Positions 23,208-33,671 of a stretch of DNA of 64,000 nucleotides are shown here, piece after piece. A program made the position numbers and the translations under genes. The notes below the pieces were generated by a model. That model did not search any database and was not told the origin of the DNA. It worked only from the letters and a program-made list of their open reading frames with translations. The first letter of the stretch is position 1; each line of letters starts with the position of its first letter. Source of the DNA: Cordia subcordata (Eukaryota > Streptophyta > Magnoliopsida > Boraginales > Cordiaceae). The stretch is from contig JAPTOF010000032.1 in NCBI GenBank assembly GCA_028554755.1, positions 1 to 64,000 of the forward strand. The letters are read 5' to 3'.

Positions 23208-24720
23208 CTAAAAGAAATGCCTAACTTGTGCTAGGAACCTATCTTTTTCTCTTTTCTCCCAATGAGACGAAAAATGCCCTGTGGCAAGATAATTAACTAT
23301 ATGAGCGAACCAAGGTGTGTGATGAGAAATAGCAAATAATTGCTCATCAGGGAATGAATCATGAAAAGGAGATGGATCACTAGAAGACTCGCTAACAAGA
23401 CGGGAAAGATGATCCGCAACTAAATTCTCTCTACCCTTCTTATCCCGAATTTCTAAGTCAAACTCTTGAAGGAGAAGCATCCACCTAATCAAGCGGGGCT
23501 TAGATTCTTTCTTAGACAACAAATACTTCAATGCCGCATGATCGGTGTAGACAATTACTCTGGATCCTAGGATGTATGACCTAAACTTGTCGAGAGAGAA
23601 GACTATCACTAGATGCTCTTTTTCCGTAGTAGTGTAATTCTTTTGTGCTTCATCAAAAGTCTTGCTAGCATAGTATACAACATGGGGCAACTTATCCTTC
23701 CTTTGACCTAAAACAACTCTTATTGCATAATCGGATGCATCACACATAACCTCAAATGGGAGGCGTAGTCGGTGGTTGGATAATCGGGGATGTTGATAAT
23801 AAGGATTTAAGCCTATTGAAAGCTCTAACACATTCATCATCAAATTCAAAAGGAACATCTTGTGCTAGGAGCCTAGACAAAGGTCGTGCAACGTGACTAA
23901 AATCATTAATGAATCTACGGTAGAATCCTGCATGTCCTAGAAAAGATCTAACATCCTTGACACACTTAGGGACAAGCAACTTCTCAATTAATTCAACCTT
24001 AGTGGGTCGACTTGAATTCCATTAGATGAGACAACATGACCCAGACTATCCTCGTTGCACCATGAAGTGGGATTTCTCCCAACTTAACACTAAATTCTTC
24101 TCCACACATCGGTCTAAGACTAAAGAGAGATGATTCAAGCACTCATCAAAGCTATCTCCAAAGACTGAGAAATCATCCATAAAAATCTCTAAGTGTCTCT
24201 CAATCATATCACTAAAAATGGCCATCATGCATCTCTGAAAAGTCGCTGGGGCATTACAACACCGAAGGGCATTCTCCTATAAGCAAAAGTGCCATAGGGA
24301 CAAGTAAAGGTGGTCTTTTCCTGGTCCTCGAAACACAGGATCTGGTTATATCCCGAATAGCCATCTAGAAAACAATAGTAGTGTGCCCACTACTCTATCT
24401 AAAATCTGGTCTAGAAAAGGCAATGGGAAATGATCCTTCCTAGTTTTGGAGTTGAGCTTCCTATAATCAATCTGGACCCTCCATCCCGTAGGAGTGCGTG
24501 TGAGGATAAGCTCTCTCTCTCATTCTCAACAAGCTGTGATCCCGGACTTCTTAGGGACAACTTGGTGGCTAACCCACTCACTATCGGAGATCGGATAAAT
24601 AACGCCTGCATCCAAAAGCTTAATGATCTCCATCTTAACTACTTCACTCATGTGTGGGTTTAGCCTCCTTTGCATCTCCCTAGAAGGAATGGCTCCATCT
24701 TCAAGGTGAATACGATGCAT
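23208..24720 (-). pseudogene. pol: C left reverse transcriptase and RNase H, broken
   Basis: RNase H frame 23208-23858 (216 codons): [46 protein letters not shown] carry the four acidic ligands. It overlaps the RT thumb/connection (23752-23979, HAGFYRRFINDFSHVARPL). The RT palm (24046-24228) has FMDDFSVFG, with both catalytic aspartates at 24172-24177. Fingers fragments are 24411-24720 (MHRIHLEDGAIPSREMQRRLNPH). Frames change at least four times by 1-2 bp, while the right copy keeps RT/RNase H open from 30783 to 31544. So many of the breaks here are private to this arm. Confidence 0.9.
24172..24183 (-). other. RT active site FMDD (C left)
   Basis: Codons for Phe-Met-Asp-Asp on the minus strand. 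FMDD in place of YMDD/YVDD is typical of Athila-type RT. Confidence 0.9.
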
Positions 24721-25910
24721 ACAAATAGAGGGTCTATACCTCGTAAATCATCAATCTTCCACCCTATTGCCTTCCTATGTTTCCTAAGGACCTCTAAGAG
24801 ACGCTTCTCATTCTCACTAGAAAGATCGGAAGCTATGATAACCGGAAGAGTCTCATTAGAGCCTAGGAATGCATACTTCAGATGATCCGGAAGGGGTTTG
24901 AGCTCTAAAGAAAGGCTGGGCTCAACCACGGGGGACTTAACCTCAGCATCATCAATGCGTTCATCACTAGAAATGGGAGTAGAAGAATTAACCTTGAGTG
25001 ACTTATTAATCAAACAGCTCTCAATTAAGGAAGTAGAAGCTATACATTTCTTCTCTAAGGTCTCCAAATCAAAATTTGACATCACTTCTTCAAATTTCCT
25101 CAAGTCATCTCCATCGGTCATGGTTTTTCTATGTAGTCCTCAACGCAAGAATCAATCACATCCACTCTAAAGCACTCTTCTCCATCCTCCTCTCCTATAC
25201 TAGCCCTATTCACTGCCTCTGCAACCTTCATAGTGGATTTCAAATTCCCAAATTTCATCTCTAATATCCCCGACCTACAATGGATAATGGCATCTGCGGT
25301 GGCAAGGAAGGGGCGACCTAAAAGAATGGGTGTAGAATGTCTAGAGTCGTGTCCCGAATCCATATCTAACACTATGAAGTCAACAGGGCACACGAACTCA
25401 CTTACCTGAACCATAACGTCTTCTATCACACCCTTAGGTCTACGCTCAGATCTATCAGCTAGCTGAAGAGTAACATACGTGGGAGACAACTCACCTAGGC
25501 CTAACTGCTGATAGACAGAATAGGGAATAAGATTCACACTAGATCCTAAATCTAACAAGGCTTGATCAATTTGTGTCTCACGGATCCTATAAGGAATGGT
25601 GAAGGCTCCGGGGTCACTCATCTTGGGCGGAAGGCCCGAGGTACAAATACTACTCACCTTCTCCGTAAGCCTCACCTTCTTAGGAATTTGCGATGCCTTA
25701 CGTTTCCTTGTGCAAAGATCCTTGAAGAACTTAGAATAAGATGGGATGGAGGTGATCGCATCTATCAAAGGAAGATTGACCTTAAGATCTTTGAGATGCT
25801 CTAAAATCTTGGAGAACCTAGAATCCTCATTAGGTGTAGGTCTCTCTAAAGCGGATGGAAAAGGAACTCTAGGCTCTATACCTCTAGATACATGGGAGTC
25901 ATCCATAGGC
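24721..25910 (-). pseudogene. pol: C left protease and protease-RT linker
   Basis: The frame 25118-25906 (262 codons) is the best preserved protease here. The gag-pro joint is ALERPTPNEDSRFSKILEHLKDL. The active-site loop is LLDLGSSVNLIPYSVYQQLGLG (Asp-Leu-Gly in place of Asp-Ser/Thr-Gly, usual for this clade). The flap and C-terminal part are VDFIVLDMDSGHD and LGRPFLATADAIIHC. The linker continues in 24660-25121 (DDLRKFEEVMSNFDLETLEKK, ELKPLPDHLKYAFLGSNETLPVI, RKHRKAIGWKIDDLRGIDP). The frames overlap at the ends, so a single frameshift separates them. Confidence 0.9.
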
Positions 25911-27619
25911 TCTTTTCCCTCCCTATGTGGTCGGGAAGTACTAATCTCTCCCTAATCTCTGAATGTCTCGTTTCTCTCAACAGGACTCTCTCTAGAATTT
26001 CCCCCAACAAGGTTGCCATGTTGTGCTCTAGACTCGGAAGGACCACTAGGTGCAGACACTGCAGAATCAATTCCTACCCTATTATCCACTACCCGACTGC
26101 TCCTAAGAGTGGTGACAGCTTTAGCTTGAGCCTGAGAAGGGTAAGTGGTATCGGTGGGGGAACAAGATTGGACTCTAGGGTTTACTTATGAGAAGGCAAT
26201 TTCCGTGGTGTGGTGCTCAATTGGGTGTTCTGCAATCTGTCTATGTGGTTGCCTCTTAGATGGCCATTTCTATATTTTGAATTCTGTTTGTGGCTAGCCA
26301 ATGCACATATTCTGAATAAATTGCATTATCTTCATCATGTCATTACTAGGAGGTTGGCTACTAGAGGGAGCAGGCAAAGCCTGAGGTTGAGGAGCACTAG
26401 TGAGACGGGGTTGATTGACATGATAGAAACCTAGGGGATATTGAGGACGGGGTCGCTGCTGAGATGGAACTTGAGGATGTGAACTAGACTCATGCTGTCC
26501 TTGTCTCCAAGAAAATTTTGGGTTGTCCCTCCAACCCGGATTGTACGTGTTTGAGTATGGATTATACTCACGAGAATAACCTTGTGTGGCACACACTTGC
26601 TCTTTCATGAATTCAGGAAATTGGGATGCTAAAGGGCAAGCTAGGGTCTCATGAGATGACTCGGAGCATAATGCACAAACTTCAACAACTAAGGGGGCGG
26701 AGGAAGAACTTGAAGAACTAGTCCTAGGACTCTGAGATGAAATGGACAAAGAGATGAATTGATCTAGTTTATTTGTTAATGCCTCGACCTTAGAGGGTAA
26801 GTCCAAGAAATTCCAACCTCACTAACACTTCTCTTGTTACCCTCGACTAGATCTTTCCATTGCAAAATTTTGAAATGAATTTTCAGCCATCATTTCTATT
26901 TTCTCCCATGCCTCAATTGGTCTTAAAGATAGAAACCACCACCGGAGCGGCATTGACCATCATCCTATTTTGTTCGTTTAAACCTCGAAAGAAGTATTGC
27001 ATTAGGTCATGATTGCCGTACCCATGGTGTGGACATTGTCTAAGAAAATCTTTGAACCTCTCCCAAGCTTCATGAAAAGATTCTAAGTCATGCTTTGGGA
27101 AAAAGTCATGATGGCGATCCTAAGTTTTTGTCTTGGCCATGGGATAAAATTTCTGGAAGAATTTAGATTGAAGCTCAGCCCATGTAGTAATGCACCCATT
27201 AGGTAAGGAGTGCAACCAAGTCCTAGCCTTATCCTTAGAGAGAAGGGAAAAAATCTTAGACGTATGACCTCTTGGGAGACATTGTGAACATGGAGAGTGG
27301 AACTAATTTCAACAAAAACAGTAATGTAAAAAATAGGACTCTCATTTCTTCTCACGTAAAAGGAAGGAAGCATAGCCAACATATTAAGCTTAATCTCGAA
27401 GTTCGTACCCCCCAAACCTGGAATTTGAATAGCCGAATTAGGCTCAAATGTTTTGGGGAGAAAGAATTGCCTAAGAGTGGGTTCCTCATCTAAAGGTAGA
27501 CCTGGTCTACGGGGTTCCTGTCTAAAATGAGCTTGGGCTTGATGCCCAATGTGCTCATGAGGTGGAATGGGATTCATTGGGGGATTGGGTGGATTATGAG
27601 GATGATTGGGATCGGCCAT
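25911..27619 (-). pseudogene. gag: C left gag, broken
   Basis: Only gag copy of family C in the window. The N-terminal frame 27083-27619 starts MADPNHPHNPPNPP and contains the capsid blocks GLGGTNFEIKLNMLAMLPSFY and EVIRLRFFPFSLR, which resemble Athila gag. The start ATG at 27619 lies about 355 bp after the primer site. The middle (26807-27082) is frameshifted. The 3' part (26294-26806) carries one CCHC knuckle, CALCSESSHETLAC (26636-26677), then a Gln/Pro/Ser-rich tail (QVPSQQRPRPQYPLGFYHVN). Gag would form the virus-like particle and bind the RNA. The arm joint at 26151 cuts this region in the other copy. Confidence 0.85.
26636..26677 (-). other. CCHC zinc knuckle of C gag
   Basis: Spacing C-x2-C-x4-H-x4-C (CALCSESSHETLAC). 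Element B has the same spacing at 44262-44303. Confidence 0.85.
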
Positions 27620-27974
27620 CTCCTCAGGAAGATCTCTAAATTCCTGAAACGTCTAGTGATTCTTTCAGTTAGGATTAAGAGGAATTAGGGGATTCTTAAG
27701 GGATCTCCTACCAAGCATGCACAAACTATCCTAACTCCGGCCACTTCAACCCCCAAACACTTCAGTATTCCTAAACTACAGCAAATAATACACAATCCTA
27801 AAAAGTCTTTTAAAAAAAAAAATAAAGTCAAAAGCTGAATTAAACTAACAAAGAGAACTAAAACAAGATAATATAAGCAGTAAACGAAATAAGTAAAAAC
27901 TAAACAAACTATAAAGAAAAAGCAAGAAAAACAACAATCAAAACACACAAGCACCGAATGCAAATCACTGTGCC
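27620..27974 (-). other. C leader between primer site and gag
   Basis: About 355 bp of A/T-rich untranslated leader on the minus strand. The frame 27685-27993 has no recognisable product. Confidence 0.6.
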
Positions 27975-27992
27975 TCCCCGGCAACGGCGCCA
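27975..27992 (-). other. Primer binding site, tRNA-Asp (C)
   Basis: On the minus strand TGGCGCCGTTGCCGGGGA, an exact complement of the 3' end of plant tRNA-Asp (GUC) including CCA. It lies 6 bp inside the 5' LTR. Confidence 0.92.
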
Positions 27993-27998
27993 AAAACT

Positions 27999-28979
27999 TG
28001 ATGTCTTCTTACGAGTGCAAGTTTTAAAAGACCATAGCGCACGGATCGTGCAATACAGTGTTTACGAGTGCGAGTGTCGAACCACAAGGAGGCGTGAATA
28101 TCGTGAATGTATCCTATGCTTGGTGTCCTAAAAGAGCTAAAAAGAAAGATCTAAACTAAGTGTACTTTTTCTTGTGAAGGTTTGGATTGTCGGGAGCTCT
28201 AAGTAAATGAAAGAAAACTAAACTATGAATAAAAACAAAAATGGACGCAGGTTGATTAAGAAGAAACTAACAATTGGAAAGGGATTAGGGTGACTTGGAC
28301 TTATGAATGGGTAACTCTATACTCAAATGCTATGGGATTAAGGGATGATGGCTAACTATCAAAAGTGCTCTTAACTAGGTTGTTAGTTAGTGTCCTGATT
28401 TCCCCCTAGGACTCGTTGCGGGTCCGTCCCTAGGCGACGTCTCCTAGAGCTACGGCGTGGTCCTTATGACCTAGGGCCTCAAGAGGGACTAACTAACTTC
28501 CTAGGTGGCTTAGAATGAACCTACGCTAGTACCTAAACCGTTGGCTGGGTTTAAAGCCAAGACCTAGTGTTGCTAAGGTCGACTAAATCTATCCTGAAAC
28601 CTATTGGCTGGATTTAAAGCCAAAGGAAACTCGACCTAGATTAGCCCTGAATTATATTCCGTCATTCTAAGATCACTACAGCAGGATTTGACTAACATTC
28701 ATACACATGTGATATTGAAATTATGCTTGTTACTAGGCATGCAAATACGCATATAGACATGAATAAAAGCACTACCCACTTCATAACATCCATGTATAAA
28801 CACATAGACATGAGTACAACATGGATTAGATATATTTAGTAACAAACAAACTTCAATTAATATATATATGTACTCATCTAAGTATTCTATCAACCACATA
28901 GACATGAATGAAAGAACACCCAATTAAACAACACAAATCAAAACATATATATATATATATTCAACCATCATATCCCATA
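27999..28979 (-). repeat. C 5' LTR, truncated at palindrome joint
   Basis: Equivalent to 18908-19899 of the 3' LTR. It ends GAAGACATCA next to the primer site. It stops at TCCCATA (28979), where the sequence switches to the right arm, so the promoter half is missing. The remaining 981 bp have no TATA box. Confidence 0.93.
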
Positions 28980-30480
28980 CCACTTACCCTTCTCAGGCTC
29001 AAGCTAAAGCTGTCACCACTCTTAGGAGCGGTCGGGTAGTGGATAATAGGGTAGGAATTGACTCTGCAGTGTCTGCACCTAGTGGTCCTTCCGAGTCTAA
29101 AGCACAACATGGCAACCTTGTTGGGGGAAATTCTAGAGAGAGTCTGTTGAGAGAAACGAGACATTTAGAGATTAGGGAGAGATTAGTACTTCCCGACCAC
29201 ATAGGGAGGGAAAAGAGCCTATGGATGACTCCCATGTATCTAGAGGTATAGAGCCTAGAGTTCCTTTTCCATCCGCTTTAGAGAGACCTACACCTAATGA
29301 GGATTCTAGGTTCTCCAAGATTTTAGAGCATCTCAAAGATCTTAAGGTCAATCTTCCTTTGATAGATGCGATCACCTCCATCCCATCTTATTCTAAGTTC
29401 TTCAAGGATCTTTGCACAAGGAAAGCGTAAGGCATCGCAAATTCCTAAGAAGGTGAGGCTTACGGAGAAGGTGAGTAGTATTTGTACCTCGGGCCTTCCG
29501 CCCAAGATGAGTGACCCCGGAGCCTTCACCATTCCTTGTAGGATCCGTGAGACACAAATTGATCACGCCTTGTTAGATTTAGGATCTAGTGTGAATCTTA
29601 TTCCTATTACGTCTATTAGCGATTAGGCTTAGGTGAGTTGTCTCCCACGTATGTTACTCTTGACTAGGTGATAGATCGGCGTAGACCTAAGGGTGTGATA
29701 GAAGACGTTATGGTTCAGGTAGGTGAGTTCGTGTGCCTGTTGACTTCATAGTGTTAGATATGGATTCGGGACACGACTCTAGACATTCTACACCCATTCT
29801 TTTAGGTCGCCCTTCCTTGCCACCACAGATGCCATTATCCATTGTAGGTCGGGGATATTAGAGATGAAATTTGGGAATTTGAAATCCACTATGAAGGTTG
29901 CAGAGGCGATGAATAGGGCTAGTATAGGAGAGGAGGATGGAGAAGAGTGCTTTAGAGTGGATGTGATTGATTCTTGCGTTGAGGACTACATAGAAAAACC
30001 ATGACCGATGGAGATGACTTGAGGAAATTTGAAGAAGTGATGTCAAATTTTGATTTGGAGACCTTAGAGAAGAAATGTATAGCTTCTACTTCCTTAATTG
30101 AGAGCTGTTTGATTAATAAGTCACTCAAGGTTAATTCTTCTACTCCCATTTCTAGTGATGAACGCATTGATGATCTTGAGGTTAAGTCCCCGTGGTTGAG
30201 CCCAGCCTTTCTTTAGAGCTCAAACCCCTTGGATCATCAAGTATGCATTCCTAGGCTCTAATGAGACTCTTCCGATTATCATAGCTTCCGATCTTTCTAG
30301 TGAGAATGAGAAGCGTCTCTTAGAGGTCCTTAGGAAACATAGGAAGGCAATAGGGTGGAAGATTGATGATTTACGAGGTATAGACCCTCTATTTGTATGC
30401 ATCGTATTCACCTTGAAGATGGAGCCATTCCTTCTAGGGAGATGCAAAGGAGGCTAAACCCACACATGAGTGAAGTAGTT
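28980..30480 (+). pseudogene. pol: C right protease and linker, badly broken
   Basis: Mirror of 24660-26150. Readable pieces: ALERPTPNEDSRFSKILEHLKDL (29221-29430), KASQIPKKVRLTEKVSSIC and LLDLGSSVNLIPI (29366-29626), linker DDLRKFEEVMSNFDLETLEKK (30001-30216). Compared with the left arm there are many 1-2 bp losses (around 29430, 29600-29680, 29735, 30230), so this 1.3-kb stretch is one of the most error-rich of the right arm. No gag lies upstream because the joint removes it. Confidence 0.85.
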
Positions 30481-31870
30481 AAGATGGAGATCATTAAGCT
30501 TTTGGATGCAGCATTATTTATCCGATCTCCGATAGTGAGTGGGTTAGCCAGTCCAAGTTGTCCCTAAGAAGTCCGGGATCACGATTGTTGAGAATGAGAG
30601 AGAGAGCTTATCCCTACACGTACTCCTACGGGATGGAGAGTGCAGTATTGATTATAGGAAGCTCAACTCCAAAACTAGGAAGGATCATTTCCCATTGCCT
30701 TTTCTAGACCAGTTTTAGATAGAGTAGTGGGCACGGCTACTATTGTTTTCTATATGGCTATTCGTGATATAACCAGATCACTGTGTTTCCAGAGGACCAG
30801 GAAAAGACCACCTTTACTTGTCCCTATGGCACTTTTGCTTATAGGAGAATGCCCTTCGGTCTTTGTAATGCCCCAGCGACTTTTCAGAGATGCATGATGG
30901 CCATTTTTAGTGATATGATTGAGAGACACTTAGAGATTTTTATGGATGATTTCTCAGTCTTTGGAGATAGCTTTGATGAGTGCTTGAATCATCTCTCTTT
31001 AGTCTTAGACCGATGTGTGGAGAAGAATTTAGTGTTAAGTTGGGAGAAATCCCACTTCATGGTGCTACGAGGTATAGTTCTGGGTGATGTTGTCTCATCT
31101 AATGGAATTCAAGTCGACCCAGCTAAGGTTGAATTAATTGAGAAGTTGCTTGTCCCTAAGTGTGTCAAGGATGTTAGATCTTTTCTAGGACATGCAGGAT
31201 TCTACCGTAGATTCATTAATGATTTTAGTCACGTTGCACGTCCTTTGTCTAGGCTCCTAGCACAAGATGTTCCTTTTGACTTTGATGATGAATGTGTTAG
31301 AGCTTTCAATAGGCTTAAATCCTTATTATCAACATCCCCGATTATCCAACCACCTGACTACAGTCTCCTATTTGAGGTTATGTGTGATGCATCCGATTAT
31401 GCAATAAGAGTTGTTTTAGGTCAAAGGAAGGATAAGTTGCCCCATGTTGTATACTATGCTAGCAAGACTTTTGATGAAGCACAAAAGAATTACACTACTA
31501 CGGAAAAAGAGCATCTAGTGATAGTCTTCTCTCGACAAGTTTAGGTCATACATCCTAGGATCCAGAGTAATTGTCTACACCGATCATGCGGCATTGAAGT
31601 ATTTGTTGTCTAAGAAAGAATCTAAGCCCGCTTGATTAGGTGGATGCTTCTCCTTCAAGAGTTTGACTTAGAAATTCGGGATAAGAAGGGTAGAGAGAAT
31701 TTAGTTGCGGATCATCTTTCCGTCTTGTTAGCGAGTCTTCTAGTGATCCATCTCCTTTTCATGATTCATTCCCTGATGAGCAATTATTTGCTATTTCTCA
31801 TCACACACCTTGGTTCGCTCATATAGTTAATTATCTTGCCACAGGGCGTTTTCCGTCTCATTGGGAGAAA
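30420..31870 (+). pseudogene. pol: C right reverse transcriptase and RNase H
   Basis: The 253-codon frame 30783-31544 holds most of RT: FPEDQEKTTFTCPYGTFAYR, RMPFGLCNAPATFQRCM, the catalytic FMDDFSVFG (30939-30950), HAGFYRRFINDFSHVARPL and the start of RNase H ([26 protein letters not shown]). A frameshift at about 31540 separates the rest of RNase H ([12 protein letters not shown] out of frame, then 31632-31826, [17 protein letters not shown]). The RT fingers (30480-30780) are broken. Best preserved RT of the window. Confidence 0.9.
30939..30950 (+). other. RT active site FMDD (C right)
   Basis: Codons TTT ATG GAT GAT inside an otherwise open RT frame. Confidence 0.92.
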
Positions 31871-33100
31871 AGAGAAAAAGATAGGTTCCTAGCACAAGTT
31901 AGGCATTTCTGTTAGGAGGAACCCTATCTTTTTAAAGTGTGTGCGGATCAAATGATTCGCCGGTGTGTGCCTGAGGAGGAGTTTAAGAGCATGTTAAGCA
32001 TGTGTCATGATGAGGGGTGTGGGGGTCATTTTAGTGGGAAGAAGACTACTGCGAAGGTCTTGCAAAGTGGATTATTTTGGCCTACTCTCTTTAGGGATGC
32101 CCAGGAATATTGCAAAAAGTGTTTTAGATGTCAACAATCAGGGTCCATCTCTAGGAGAAACATGATGCCTTTATCCCCTATTCTTCCTTGTGAGTTGTTC
32201 GATGTTTGGGGTATAGACTTCATGGGTCCATTTCCACCTTCCTTTGGGTGTCAATACATTTTAGTGGCCATTGATTATGTATCCAAATGGGTTGAGGCTA
32301 TTCCTACACGCACTAATGACCATAGGGTAGTGGTTAAGTTTATTAAATAGAACATTTTCTCTAGATTTGGAGTCCCTAGGGTCTTAATTAGTGATGGGGG
32401 TTTGCATTTTTGCCATAGGACTTTAGAGGCCTTATTGAGGAAATATTCAGTCACCCATAAAGTAGCCACTCCTTATCACCCGCAGACTAGTGGACAAGTA
32501 GAGGTGTCCAATAGAGAGATCAAACACATTCTAGAGAAAACGGTTAGGCCTGATAGAAAAGATTGGTCTATTAGATTAAATGATGCTTTGTGGGCCTACC
32601 GTACCGCCTTTAAGACTTCTATTGGTATGTCTCCCTATAGATTGGTATTTGGTAAAGCTTGTCACTTGCCGGTTGAACTTGAACATAGAGCGTATTGGGC
32701 AATCAAAGCCCTAAATTTTGACTTGGCAAGAGCGGGTGAGAAAAGGAGGCTAGACCTAGCGAAGCTGGAAGAACTTAGATTCGAGGCATATGAGAATGCT
32801 AAACTTTATAAGGATAGGATGAAGAGAATCCATGATAAACACGTTATTAAGAAATCATTCTCTCCTCTTGATAAAGTTTGGTTGTTTAACTCACGACTGA
32901 AGCTTTTTCCAGGTAAGCTTAAGACGAGATGGGATGGTCCATATGAGGTGATGATTGCCTATCCTTCATGAGTCAAGATTAAAGACTTAAAGGATGGCCG
33001 AGAGTTGACGGTAAATGGGCAACACACGAAGCACGCTTATGATCCGAGCATGGCTCGTGTGGAGGTTTTAGAGCTTGAGGATCCTGCGGATGGAAGTTGA
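31871..33100 (+). pseudogene. pol: C right integrase (Athila-type)
   Basis: 31937-32350 (137 codons) covers the zinc finger (CHDEGCGGHFSGKK, CKKCFRCQQ) and first catalytic aspartate ([15 protein letters not shown]), then a TAG at 32348-32350 after VVVKFIK. 32402-32971 (189 codons) resumes after the SDGG motif with [20 protein letters not shown] and the full Athila-type tail, ending at a TGA (32969-32971). Beyond it, VKIKDLKDGRELTVNGQ and ARVEVLELEDPADGS continue to about 33100. Both stops are also in the left copy, so they predate the duplication and C could not have made active integrase from this copy. Confidence 0.9.
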
Positions 33101-33104
33101 AGAT

Positions 33105-33160
33105 GAGCTAGTATTTGCACGGTGACGGCTTGGTGGTTAGCGCTACTAGGAGGCAACCTA
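33105..33160 (+). promoter_or_regulatory. Post-pol conserved element, C right
   Basis: GTGACGGCTTGGTGGTTAGC then GCTACTAGGAGGCAACCTAG, placed shortly after the pol stop. It includes the palindrome TAGCGCTA. Confidence 0.55.
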
Positions 33161-33534
33161 GGTTCAATTTTATAGTCTTGCATTTGTTTGACTTTTGTTT
33201 CTTTTTATTTTCTTTCTTTTATCTTTCTTGTACCCAACTTAAAGTGTTGAATCCCAATCCTTTGTCCCATAAGATACACCACTGCTTATTATTGCACATG
33301 CCAATGCAAGTATACATAGGCAATGCTACTAATCTTGTTTTCTTTGTGAGTGTTTGTGAATTGTGAGTCACGAGTTAGTAGTATGGTGATTGGGAGTTGG
33401 CATGGAAAGCTTTGAAGAGAATGCAAGGTTGTATCTATCCTTTCTCCATTTGTCCCCCCCTATTTGCACCCTATCCCCACCATCCTTACTCGTTGTGTAA
33501 TGATGACTTGCTTGTTTTTGTTGTGCTTTGTTCT

Positions 33535-33572
33535 ATTTGCTTGAGGACAAGCAAAGTTTAGGTTTGGGGTGT
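33535..33572 (+). promoter_or_regulatory. C right upstream hairpin plus polypurine-like tract
   Basis: TTTGCTTGAGGACAAGCAAA (7-bp stem) then GTTTAGGTTTGGGGTGTGGG. It precedes the true tract by about 945 bp. Confidence 0.55.
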
Positions 33573-33637
33573 GGGAGTTTAGTTTTCTTTCTTGTTATAT
33601 TTTACTTAGGGTAGATTGCATCATGCGTTTAAATGGT

Positions 33638-33671
33638 GAAAATTTTTCAATTTTGAAAATTTTTCAATTTT
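33638..33671. repeat. Tandem pair of 17-bp palindromic A/T units
   Basis: GAAAATTTTTCAATTTT twice in tandem, the mirror of 21453-21486. Confidence 0.85.

Larger units (their letters stand above)
1..26151. repeat. Left arm of giant inverted repeat
   Basis: This stretch reappears in reverse complement at 28977-55139. Matching landmarks sum to a near-constant value: integrase end 592/54548, LTR edge 14573/40562, solo LTR 16798/38336, C LTR start 20629/34516, gag-pol joint 26151/28977. The first bases of the window match 55127-55139 exactly, so the arm continues to the left of the window. All insertions (C, solo LTR, B, B2) are present in both arms, so the duplication is younger than all of them. 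Confidence 0.95.
26152..28976. other. Single-copy spacer between palindrome arms
   Basis: This is the only part of the inner retrotransposon without a mirrored copy. It holds the gag gene, leader, primer binding site and a truncated 5' LTR of element C, all read on the minus strand. The right arm starts abruptly inside the LTR. The length of about 2.8 kb is far too long for a simple hairpin-capped end. Confidence 0.9.
18908..28979 (-). mobile_element. Element C: Athila-like Ty3/gypsy retrotransposon, left copy
   Basis: Nearly complete element on the minus strand: 5' LTR (27999-28979, cut by the palindrome joint), tRNA-Asp primer site, leader, gag, protease, RT, RNase H, integrase, 3' region, polypurine tract and 3' LTR (18908-20629). 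The order PR-RT-RH-IN and the integrase tail place it in Ty3/gypsy, Athila clade. There is no recognisable env-like frame. It is inserted in element D. The flank next to the 3' LTR is CTCCA; the matching duplication at the other end was lost. Confidence 0.9.

Noticed and set aside
24430..25170. Plus-strand frames opposite the C protease and RT
   Set aside because: They are antisense shadows of the minus-strand pol. The minus-strand text carries the recognised motifs.
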